Assembly (NCBI RefSeq): GCF_029893325.1
Contig: NZ_JARXWL010000010.1
Span: 23,927 to 87,926, forward strand
DNA: 64,000 nucleotides
Direction of reading: 5' to 3'
DNA from: Enterococcus sp. PF1-24
Lineage (GTDB): Bacteria > Bacillota > Bacilli > Lactobacillales > Enterococcaceae
Below, in pieces: positions 17,029 to 24,334 of this stretch (positions are counted from its first letter, which is position 1; the number at the start of each line of letters is the position of its first letter). Below the pieces are notes generated by a model that had not been told where the DNA came from, searched no databases, and saw only the letters and a list, made by a program, of their open reading frames with translations. The position numbers and the translations under genes were made by a program.

Positions 17029-18591
17029 TTATCTAGCACTGTAGAAAGCAATGCCTTCATCTTCCCAGCCTAAGCTGATTAACCAATCGGCTTCTTCACG
17101 ACTTTTCGTAAATAAATGAGAGCCAGGACCAGTTGCATTTGGATTGAAGACCCGATAAATAGCATAGCCTAAGTTTTCAGGAACCATATAATAACCAATG
17201 CCTTCTTTATTCCAGCCTTTAGCAGCTACCGCTTCGTATTCAGCCTCACTTAAAGTATAGAAGTGTTCGCCTGAATTTGGATTGTATAGACGATAAGCAG
17301 GAATGGCTTTTTCATAAGCTGGTGTAACACTATAGAAAGCAATTTCTTCTGCTTGCCAACCTAAACCAACAATCCAGTCATATTCATCACGGCTAATGGT
17401 ATATAAGTGATCACCATCACCAAAGTTGTATGCTCGCCAAACAGGTAATAAAACTTCATCGGGAACAGATCCAGGGGTACCTGGATTATTTGGTTCACTA
17501 GGGGTTGAAGGTGTCTTCTTCTTGTAAATATAAGTAACTGTAACGTCTTTTTCAGCATATTTTCCGGTTGGTTCTCCAGCTACTTTAACAAAAGTATAGC
17601 CAGGGATATTTTTTTGAGTCGTTGTATAATCAGTGCCTACTTCACCAGTGAAAGGTTCATCTTCAGCGATTTTCTTCACTGGATTTCCAGCAGTATCATA
17701 CTCCCAGTATTCCGCTGTAACAGTTGAAAGGTCAGAAGCTTCGACAAATTTTAAATCAATACAAAAATTTATTATGCCGTGTACCATGTGGATTTCATCA
17801 CCATACTGAATATAAACTTGCGCGTAGGGGCCGTCTGGAAAAGTATCTTCAGTAGTAATAGCCGTTTTATTAACTACTTTCGAGTAGTCGAAAGTTTCAG
17901 GATTTGCTAAATTAAATTGAACCCCATCTGCTAAAAATTCAAAATCATAATAAAAATAATAACCATCTATACTTACCGGTACCTGTCCACTTAACATGGA
18001 GCCTTCCAACAAGTCTTCACTAGTTGGAAAATTATAAATTTCCATTTCATCAAAGCTGATGAAAAACTCAGTATAATTATTTTGGTTTAAAGTAACCATA
18101 GGAGGCTTTTTATAAGTATTATGTGGGTCGATATCTACTGAGTGGAATTTGCCCAAGTCTGAGAAATCTATACCTTTAGGGAAAATTTTATCTAAGTTGT
18201 GATTCATAAGTATTGTGGTTTTATCACAAACATCTGGATAATTCTTAATATTTAATGCATCCAAACTAGTAGTTTCAAGAATGATATTGACTGAATTTAT
18301 GTATTCTAATCCAGAAAAATTTAAAACATCATATAGTTTATCATCAATTGAACCTGATATATACGATGCAAAAGGAGATAAATAAAGATCACTTTCGCTT
18401 AGCAAATCTGGTGTCAATTCATCAATGTTTTTCCCTAACTTATTTGCGATAATTTCTTGTAATGTTTTGTCAGGCATCCATGTATCGATGCCAACGGATG
18501 TGCTAACTGTCACTGTTTCGTTGTAAATAGTTTCTGCTGAGAAGTGGCTGGGAGTTAATGCAAAAATGCCTGTTATAGGGAGCACAAGCAT
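17029..18591 (-). CDS. Secreted MucBP/DUF5648-type surface protein, copy A (5' end possibly truncated)
   Basis: A 520-residue protein of a four-member family in this window. After about 35 residues comes the family entry TWMPDKTLQEI, then an internalin-cap-like region with degenerate leucine-rich turns. A MucBP-like strand unit (TTQKNIPGYTFVKVAGEPTG, VTVTYIYKKK) and a short Pro-rich linker follow. The last 150 residues carry three DUF5648-type repeats (GDGDHLYT, SGEHFYTL, GSHLFTKS). The N-terminus MLVLPITGIFALTPSHFSAE looks like the back half of a signal peptide. There is no ribosome binding site before ATG 18591 and a TAA lies 7 codons upstream, so the start is damaged or non-canonical. A role in host or wall adhesion is inferred from the domains only. 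Confidence 0.8.
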   Translation of the reverse strand: MLVLPITGIFALTPSHFSAETIYNETVTVSTSVGIDTWMPDKTLQEIIANKLGKNIDELTPDLLSESDLYLSPFASYISGSIDDKLYDVLNFSGLEYINSVNIILETTSLDALNIKNYPDVCDKTTILMNHNLDKIFPKGIDFSDLGKFHSVDIDPHNTYKKPPMVTLNQNNYTEFFISFDEMEIYNFPTSEDLLEGSMLSGQVPVSIDGYYFYYDFEFLADGVQFNLANPETFDYSKVVNKTAITTEDTFPDGPYAQVYIQYGDEIHMVHGIINFCIDLKFVEASDLSTVTAEYWEYDTAGNPVKKIAEDEPFTGEVGTDYTTTQKNIPGYTFVKVAGEPTGKYAEKDVTVTYIYKKKTPSTPSEPNNPGTPGSVPDEVLLPVWRAYNFGDGDHLYTISRDEYDWIVGLGWQAEEIAFYSVTPAYEKAIPAYRLYNPNSGEHFYTLSEAEYEAVAAKGWNKEGIGYYMVPENLGYAIYRVFNPNATGPGSHLFTKSREEADWLISLGWEDEGIAFYSAR

Positions 18592-18727
18592 AGAAAGGTC
18601 TAAAGTTGATTACGCTATGTTTTGATAAATAATATAAAAAGTCTTTTCTTTTTATTATGTAATTAACTAGATACTATTAAATTGCTATTGTCCATATTTT
18701 TATCTTTAACAATTGTTTATAGAGAAT

Positions 18728-18765
18728 AAAAAAACAGTTAAGCAACTTGCTTAACTGTTTTTGAG
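18728..18765 (-). terminator. Terminator of surface-protein copy B
   Basis: AAACAGTTAAGCA pairs with TGCTTAACTGTTT around ACT, with A/T runs on both sides. It lies just downstream of copy B in the minus direction. Confidence 0.88.
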
Positions 18766-18790
18766 TATATTGAATAAATTAGGATATTAT

Positions 18791-20626
18791 CTATCTTGCA
18801 CTATAGAAAGCGATGCCTTCATCTCGCCAACCTAAACTAATCAGCCATTCAGCTTCTTCGCGACTCTTAGTAAATAAATGAGAGCCAGGACCAGTTGCGT
18901 TTGGATTGAAGACACGGTAAATGGCATAGCCCAAGTTTTCTGGCACCATGTAATAGCCAATCTCTTCTTTATTCCAACCTTCAGCTGCTACAGCTTCATA
19001 TTCGGCTTTACTTAGTGTGTAGAAATGTTCACCAGAATTTGGGTTGTACAAACGATAAACAGGCAAGGCATTTTCGTAAGCAGGTGTTACACTGTGGAAA
19101 GCAATCCCTTCTGCTTGCCAACCTAAACCAACAATCCAGTCATATTCATCACGGCTAATGGTATATAAGTGATCACCATCACCAAAGTTGTATGCTCGCC
19201 AAACAGGTAATAAAACTTCATCGGGAACAGATCCAGGGGTGCCGGGATTTCCAGGATTACCTGGGTTTCCAGGGTTTGATGGACCCCCACTATAAACATA
19301 AGTCACAACAATGACATCATCATTAAATACACCCGTTGGATTTCCAATCACTTCTTTAAAAGTATAACCAGAAATTGTTTTTTGTTCTGTTGAATAACTT
19401 TCGCCAACAGTTCCCTTAGTTAAAACATCTGCAGAAATTGGTTTACCTTTCGTATCTTGGTACTGAGCAAGGACTAACCCTTGAGAAGCACTATCAGCAG
19501 TGATTTTGTGATAACTTAATTTAATCAATTGATCGTCCCAAGAATAGATACCGCTAATAGGGCTCAAACCATCACCTGAAACTACGCCGTTAAAAGTGTA
19601 GCCAGGAATATAAGCAACTTCTGCGTGATAACGATCACCTTGCTCCCCTTGGATTTTAGTAGGTGTCGCAATTTGTGCAATTGGATTCCCTGCTATATCA
19701 TATTCCCAATACTCAACGACTGTATTGTCATAAAGTTTGTATTCAGCAAAAACAACATTAACACAATTTCTGATAAAGAAGAAATCTAGTCCGTCCTCAC
19801 CACCACCAGCAAGACTTACAGCAGGCCCTGTTGGTGTCGTAGAATTTTCAAGTCCTTCATTAAGGAAGGATTGACCAGAAAGTGTTTGTTCATAATTTAA
19901 AGTTGAGCTTTCTTCTATGTCAAAGTTGATACCCGTGCCATCGTCTGAGACTTTTGCCGTGTAAGTTACACTTGTACCGGTGTTTGGATCATACAAATAA
20001 AGGTTGCTATGAGCAGAAATTTTATCAACTGGGAAATTAAATAGCTTAAGCTCACTAAAGCTTAAAAAGAAACTAGAATAGTTTGTTTGATCTAAATGTA
20101 CTGTTAAGTCACCATTGAAATGATTGTATTGATCTATAGAAGCATTTTTGAAATTAGTAAATTTTGAATAATCAATCCCATTCGGAAAGATTTCATCAAG
20201 ATTTCCATTTAGCTGTATCTCTACTTTAGCACAGACATTTGGATATTTTATAAGATTATCAATCATACATTCAGAAACCAGATTCCAATTCGCATCCGAA
20301 TGAAATCGAAGGGATAACTCAGCTATATTTTCTAGTCCGGTAAAATTTGTTATTTGATAATAAATAGGATTCTCAGGAATCGAAATAGTTAAGTCCTGGC
20401 TTGCTAACAACTCCTTAGTAATCTCATCAGGACTTGTCAAATTCAGTGCAGTAACAAGCATTTGTTGTAAATTTTTATCTGGCATCCAATCGTCAATCGG
20501 TTCTGCAGCTCTTACTGTAGGTAAGCCTGTTTCAACAGCATCTTCGGCTTCTGCAGTAACAGTTGCTAAAGAAAATGTACTGAGTAGCGCTATGGAAAGT
20601 AAAGTAGTCCTTGTTTTTTTTAACAT
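18791..20626 (-). CDS. Secreted MucBP/DUF5648-type surface protein, copy B
   Basis: A 611-residue exported protein. Its signal peptide (MLKKTRTTLLSIALLSTFSL then ATVTAEAEDA) probably cuts after AEA. The mature region starts with a conserved block, then DDWMPDKNLQQM and a divergent leucine-rich/internalin-like part to about residue 330. Two MucBP-like units follow (YHAEVAYIPGYTFNGVVS and EQKTISGYTFKEVIGNPTG), then a GNPGNPGNPGTPG linker and three DUF5648-type repeats. ATG 20626 has TAGGGGGAA 8 bases upstream. It is the longest of the complete copies because of its second MucBP-like unit. No LPxTG motif is present, so the C-terminal repeats may be what retains it at the wall (inference). Confidence 0.88.
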   Translation of the reverse strand: MLKKTRTTLLSIALLSTFSLATVTAEAEDAVETGLPTVRAAEPIDDWMPDKNLQQMLVTALNLTSPDEITKELLASQDLTISIPENPIYYQITNFTGLENIAELSLRFHSDANWNLVSECMIDNLIKYPNVCAKVEIQLNGNLDEIFPNGIDYSKFTNFKNASIDQYNHFNGDLTVHLDQTNYSSFFLSFSELKLFNFPVDKISAHSNLYLYDPNTGTSVTYTAKVSDDGTGINFDIEESSTLNYEQTLSGQSFLNEGLENSTTPTGPAVSLAGGGEDGLDFFFIRNCVNVVFAEYKLYDNTVVEYWEYDIAGNPIAQIATPTKIQGEQGDRYHAEVAYIPGYTFNGVVSGDGLSPISGIYSWDDQLIKLSYHKITADSASQGLVLAQYQDTKGKPISADVLTKGTVGESYSTEQKTISGYTFKEVIGNPTGVFNDDVIVVTYVYSGGPSNPGNPGNPGNPGTPGSVPDEVLLPVWRAYNFGDGDHLYTISRDEYDWIVGLGWQAEGIAFHSVTPAYENALPVYRLYNPNSGEHFYTLSKAEYEAVAAEGWNKEEIGYYMVPENLGYAIYRVFNPNATGPGSHLFTKSREEAEWLISLGWRDEGIAFYSAR

Positions 20627-20661
20627 AATGGTTCCCCCTAGGTAATTGTTTCTTTTTTAGA

Positions 20662-20744
20662 TATACCAAGTTAAGCATATTTAGCTTGGTATAGTAGTGT
20701 CAATAATTTATTACTTGTATAGATTATTGACACTACTATACCAA
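20662..20744. promoter_or_regulatory. Nested palindromes and minus-strand promoter upstream of copy B
   Basis: Two inverted repeats overlap. TATACCAAG at 20662 pairs with CTTGGTATA ending at 20693, and perfect 22-bp arms lie at 20686-20707 and 20723-20744 (loop 15). Both long arms contain TTGACA facing outward. On the minus strand, TTGACA (20703-20698) and TATGCT (20679-20674) with 18-base spacing form a promoter for copy B. The arrangement suggests an operator or a transcript-blocking hairpin. Confidence 0.65.
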
Positions 20745-20861
20745 TTAAAGATGACAAAAGTAATATAATATCGCATGATATATTATAGGCTTCCTAAAGT
20801 TGATATTCTGACTAATAACATTTTCTTTATTTTTTACTAAGCTTTTAATTTAATAACTTTA

Positions 20862-20895
20862 TAAAAAAGGTGCTAGTAATACTAACACCTTTTTT
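20862..20895 (-). terminator. Terminator of surface-protein copy C
   Basis: AAAAAGGTGCTAGT pairs with ACTAACACCTTTTT around AAT, followed by more T. It is just downstream of copy C in the minus direction. Confidence 0.88.
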
Positions 20896-20911
20896 TACAT
20901 AACTAACAAAC

Positions 20912-22489
20912 TTATCTTGCACTGTAGAAAGCAATGCCTTCATCTTCCCAGCCTAAGCTAATTAACCAATCGGCTTCTTCACGGCTCTTCGTAAATAAAT
21001 GAGAGCCAGGACCAGTTGCGTTTGGATTGAAGACCCGGTAAATCGCATAGCCTAAGTTTTCAGGAACCATATAATAGCCAATGCCTTCTTTATTCCAACC
21101 TTCAGCCGCTACCGCTTCATATTCAGCTTTACTTAAAGTATAGAAGTGTTCGCCAGAATTTGGGTTATATAAACGATAAACAGGCAAGGCGTTTTCGTAA
21201 GCAGGTGTTACACTGTGGAAAGCAATCCCTTCTGCTTGCCAGCCTAAACCGACAATCCAGTCATATTCATCACGACTAGTAGTGTATAAGTGATCGCCGT
21301 CACCGAAGTTGTATGCTCGCCAAACAGGTAATAAAACTTCATCGGGAACAGATCCAGGGGTGTCGGGATTATTTGGTTCACTAGGGGTTGAAGGTTTCTT
21401 CTTGTAAACATAAGTAACGGTAACGTCTTCTTCAGCATATTTTCCGGTTGGCTCTCCAATTACTTTAACAAAAGTGTAGCCAGCGATAATTTTTTGAGTC
21501 GTTGTATAATCGGTGCCAATAAGACCAGGAGTAATAACATCATCTGCCAAGCTTACCCAATTGCCAGCTGCATCATACATACCATATTTAGCAATAACTG
21601 AAGATTCTGTTTTCGCTACTAGATATTCAAAGTTTAGGTGTAGAAAAATATCACCGTCTATTTTATTTTCGTTTTCAGGAGAGTCGACCGTAAGCCTTAT
21701 AAATGGCTCTGATTCTAGTTGACTATCATCATTCGTAAACGTTTTTCCTGCAAGGTCAGTATCATAAACAATCCCTGCTGCTTCTGGATCAAAAGAAAAA
21801 CTTACATCGTTTGTTGAAGGAGTGTAGGCGTAAGAAAACTGAGGGTTACTTTCTGAAACTGGTACATAATTATCATCTTCATAAATTGATCTTTCTACCA
21901 CATTTCCAGATAAATTAAGTAAGCCTAATTCGTCATAAGATTTTGAGAAATCTGAATAGTTATTTTGATCTAAAGTGATTGTTTTGGGCGTGTAAAAACA
22001 ATCCCAAAAAAATACTTGCTCAGCCATATTTAACTTTGAAAAATCAAGGCCGTTTGGTAAAGTTAAATTTAAATTGTCATAGAAATGTAAATACTTTAAA
22101 TTGTTTGCTGTTTTCACGATATTATCTAATGTTTCTTCAAAATTAGTATTTGTGACAGAAATATTAAAAAAATCTAGTTTTTCCATGCCGGTAAAATCAA
22201 CGACAGTTAGCAGTTCATCATCTTCTGGGTAGCCTTGTCCGATATCCCATTGAATAGATTCACCAGCTAGGATTTCCGGTGTTAATAGACTAACATCGCC
22301 ACCTGTATATTTATCGGCAACCATTCTTTGTAATGTTTTATCTGGCATCCAATCGTCAATCGATTCTGCAGCTCTTACTGTAGGTAAGCTTGTTTCAACA
22401 GCATCTTCAGCTTCCGCAGTAACAGTTGCTAAAGAAAATGTACTGAGTAGCGCTATGGAAAATAAAGAAATTTTTATTTTTTTAAACAA
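20912..22489 (-). CDS. Secreted MucBP/DUF5648-type surface protein, copy C
   Basis: A 525-residue exported protein. The start is TTG 22489 because GGGGAGG stands 7 bases before it and the next codons give the family signal peptide (FKKIKISLFSIALLSTFSLA). An upstream ATG at 22588 would place extra residues before the signal and lacks a site. The entry block (AEAEDAVET and DDWMPDKTLQRM) is nearly identical to copies B and D. The middle part (to about residue 340) diverges. One MucBP-like unit (TTQKIIAGYTFVKVIGEPTG), a PSTPSEPNNPDTPGS linker and three DUF5648-type repeats follow. It has its own promoter and terminator. Ligand and anchoring are unknown. Confidence 0.88.
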   Translation of the reverse strand: MFKKIKISLFSIALLSTFSLATVTAEAEDAVETSLPTVRAAESIDDWMPDKTLQRMVADKYTGGDVSLLTPEILAGESIQWDIGQGYPEDDELLTVVDFTGMEKLDFFNISVTNTNFEETLDNIVKTANNLKYLHFYDNLNLTLPNGLDFSKLNMAEQVFFWDCFYTPKTITLDQNNYSDFSKSYDELGLLNLSGNVVERSIYEDDNYVPVSESNPQFSYAYTPSTNDVSFSFDPEAAGIVYDTDLAGKTFTNDDSQLESEPFIRLTVDSPENENKIDGDIFLHLNFEYLVAKTESSVIAKYGMYDAAGNWVSLADDVITPGLIGTDYTTTQKIIAGYTFVKVIGEPTGKYAEEDVTVTYVYKKKPSTPSEPNNPDTPGSVPDEVLLPVWRAYNFGDGDHLYTTSRDEYDWIVGLGWQAEGIAFHSVTPAYENALPVYRLYNPNSGEHFYTLSKAEYEAVAAEGWNKEGIGYYMVPENLGYAIYRVFNPNATGPGSHLFTKSREEADWLISLGWEDEGIAFYSAR

Positions 22490-22534
22490 AATGTTTCCTC
22501 CCCAAAATATTATAACTTTTATTATATGATACTC

Positions 22535-22563
22535 AGTATATTTTAATATTTTTAAAGAGTCAA
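22535..22563 (-). promoter_or_regulatory. Promoter of surface-protein copy C
   Basis: On the minus strand, TTGACT (22563-22558) and TATACT (22540-22535) are separated by 17 bases. The start codon is 46 bases downstream. The rest of the 22490-22838 spacer holds AT-rich sequence and the promoter of the next, divergent gene. Confidence 0.75.
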
Positions 22564-22711
22564 CATTAAAAACTCTAAAACCGAACATTGTTTATTTTTT
22601 TTTCATTTTAAGAAAAAAAAGTTGATAATAATAAAAAATATCTGTTCGTTTTTGATGAGTTACTTTCTCGACAGTTCACCAAACTATATGATAAGCTGGG
22701 CTAAAATAGGG

Positions 22712-22740
22712 TTGATTATCCTATAGGCCTATTCTAAAAT
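22712..22740 (+). promoter_or_regulatory. Promoter of the epsilon antitoxin gene with palindrome in the spacer
   Basis: TTGATT (22712-22717) and TAAAAT (22735-22740) have 17-base spacing, which includes the palindrome ATAGGCCTAT (22723-22732). A repressor could bind there; this is inference. Confidence 0.6.
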
Positions 22741-22838
22741 AAAAGGTAAAATATCACGAATTTATAGAAAAAGAGTAAAAAAGAATATGTATCTTGAAAA
22801 ACTGCAAAGTGCAAAGTAAATGAAAGGTTGGAATTTAG

Positions 22839-23120
22839 ATGAAACCAATTGATTATAACCATACATTAAGAGTTGAAGTAATTAACGAATATGCCGCAAA
22901 TGTTCAAAATAAATTGACTAATTATTTAAGACAAACGGAAGTAAGTCTGGAAGATGTAAATAATCCGATGATGATTTTATTTGATGAGTTAGCTGAAATT
23001 AAAAGTGTTAACTTATTTGAAAAAACTGATGTTGAGTTGAATGAGTATCTATTCTATTGGAAAAGCCAAGATAAATTCATTCAAAAAATCTCATTAGCCC
23101 TTAAGGCTAGTGCAGAATGA
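22839..23120 (+). CDS. Epsilon-family antitoxin (epsilon/zeta system)
   Basis: A 93-residue, probably all-helical protein. It matches the epsilon antitoxin of streptococcal/enterococcal epsilon-zeta modules: an opening VEVINEYAANVQNKLTNYL helix, a central LFDELAEIKSVNLFEKTDVE stretch and a final YLFYWKSQDKFIQK helix. The epsilon family shows the same order (NELSASVYNRV, VNLFDYSLEEL, YWRSMNRYSK). ATG 22839 has a weak site (GGTTGG). Its stop overlaps the ATG of a degraded zeta toxin frame, which is the standard operon arrangement and supports the call. With the toxin broken, it is now an orphan antitoxin that might still neutralise a zeta toxin elsewhere. Confidence 0.85.
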   Translation: MKPIDYNHTLRVEVINEYAANVQNKLTNYLRQTEVSLEDVNNPMMILFDELAEIKSVNLFEKTDVELNEYLFYWKSQDKFIQKISLALKASAE

Positions 23121-23337
23121 ATGATTTAAGTAAGGATTCGAAAAAAAAGATTTTATTTACAATTTAGGTAGAAGTATAGCTATATTGTCAAAAAATAGAA
23201 TATCTGTAGAACAACCAGTAGCTTATTTTTAAGGTGGCTAAAGTGGGGCAGGGAAGAGTACATTACATCAGGTAATTCATAAAGAATTAAACCGTTCGCA
23301 AACGAAGCTAAACATTGATATCCAAATGGGATTGTAA
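23117..23337 (+). pseudogene. Degraded zeta/PezT-type toxin gene (UDP-GlcNAc kinase family)
   Basis: A frame starts at ATG 23117, overlapping the antitoxin stop. After a frameshift in the poly-A run near 23140-23148 it continues as DFIYNLGRSIAILSKNRISV, then EQPVAYF*GG*SGAGKSTLHQ. The last stretch is the zeta Walker A region with two in-frame TAA codons where Leu and Gln are expected. It ends LNIDIQMGL and TAA at 23335-23337. Intact zeta toxins are about 270-290 residues, so most of the gene, including the UDP-GlcNAc-binding part, is gone. The toxin cannot be functional. A terminator follows about 25 bases later. Confidence 0.85.
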
Positions 23338-23361
23338 AGATAAGTAATCTGTAAATAAGAA

Positions 23362-23398
23362 GAGTAAGTTTCCATGATAAACGGAAGCTTTTTTTGTT
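23362..23398 (+). terminator. Terminator after the epsilon/zeta remnant
   Basis: AAGTTTCC pairs with GGAAGCTT (one G-T pair) around ATGATAAAC, followed by a run of T. Confidence 0.75.
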
Positions 23399-23501
23399 TT
23401 TTTAAATGAAATTAAGAGGTTCCCTTATTTTCTAGTGCTAACTCTTATGAGTAAAATAATCAACTTTTTTTCAAACAAGACTTACGGAAATTTTTCAACT
23501 T

Positions 23502-23607
23502 TGCTATAATGGTTTTTGTATAAAAAAGGACGCAGTGAGGATGTCTTAAAGTTTATAACTTTAGTGGCTATTGTAACGAGTTTTAAGTTACAATAGCCAT
23601 TTTTTTG
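23502..23607 (+). ncRNA. Promoter with short leader RNA ending in a strong terminator, before the DUF2798 gene
   Basis: An extended -10 (TGCTATAAT at 23502-23510) should start a transcript near 23517. A 13-bp perfect stem (TGGCTATTGTAAC / GTTACAATAGCCA, 23565-23577 and 23587-23599) with eight T residues ends it about 90 bases later, just 32 bases before the next gene. This is either an attenuated leader or a small stand-alone RNA. No known riboswitch class was recognised. Confidence 0.55.
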
Positions 23608-23638
23608 TACGGATAATCAGGAATATGGAGGAGAAGAA

Positions 23639-24121
23639 ATGCCAACGAATAAAAGAGAAAGTTTGATTTATACCATTATGATGTGCTTTTTAATGGTTTT
23701 GTGGATGAGCATTTATAATGTTGCCCTACATTTTGGCGGACTATCAGTGGACACTTTAAAAGCTGCTTGGGAAGGATTGCCCTTTGCTTATGTGGTGGCG
23801 ATGTTGCTGGATTGGTTTGTAGTATCTAGCATTGCTAAAGGTTTTAGCTTTAAATATTTGCTGAAACCAACAGATAATTCCATGAAAAAAGTGATTACCG
23901 TATCAACTTGTATGGTGGTTCCGATGGTGATTTTTATGTCATTATATGGAGCGCTAGAAGTTTGTTTAAAAAGCGGAGCTTGGAACAATATTTTATTTAT
24001 TTGGTTAGGGAATATTCCGACTAATTTTATTATGGCACTACCATTTCAACTATTAATTGCCGGGCCAGTTGTTCGCTATTTATTTAGAAAAGCCTTTCCG
24101 CTAGGCACCGTTTTAGCGTAA
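23639..24121 (+). CDS. DUF2798 family membrane protein
   Basis: A 160-residue integral membrane protein with four predicted helices in two repeated halves (YTIMMCFLMVLWMSIYNVAL; the second half begins VSTCMVVPMVIFMSLYGALE). This internal duplication, with PFAYVVAMLLDWFVV and NFIMALPFQLLIAGPVVRYL closing each half, is the pattern of DUF2798. No enzymatic residues are evident and the role is unknown. ATG 23639 has TGGAGGAGAAG upstream. It is a single-gene unit between a leader terminator and its own terminator, so expression probably depends on read-through of the leader terminator. Confidence 0.82.
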   Translation: MPTNKRESLIYTIMMCFLMVLWMSIYNVALHFGGLSVDTLKAAWEGLPFAYVVAMLLDWFVVSSIAKGFSFKYLLKPTDNSMKKVITVSTCMVVPMVIFMSLYGALEVCLKSGAWNNILFIWLGNIPTNFIMALPFQLLIAGPVVRYLFRKAFPLGTVLA

Positions 24122-24131
24122 TTTACCAAAA

Positions 24132-24176
24132 TAAAAAAGTCAGAAATCAGTTTTGCGCTGTTTTCTGACTTTTTTT
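24132..24176 (+). terminator. Terminator of the DUF2798 gene
   Basis: AAAAAAGTCAGAAA pairs with TTTCTGACTTTTTT (loop TCAGTTTTGCGCTGT), followed by T-rich sequence. Confidence 0.88.
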
Positions 24177-24334
24177 ATGTTTATTTGAAAAATCAGACTT
24201 TCGTACCATTCAATTTATTTTAAGCTATGGGAAACTATGATTAGTTAAGTTTTGTGATTTTAGCGATTAAAGAATATGAAAAGGTTACGCTAAGTCGCAA
24301 TTTCAAATAAAGCACAGAGGAGTTATAGGTTGAA

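Noticed and set aside
17029..22489. Prophage or plasmid-derived island
   Set aside because: No integrase, transposase, phage structural genes or attachment repeats were found; the family is better explained by duplication and conversion.
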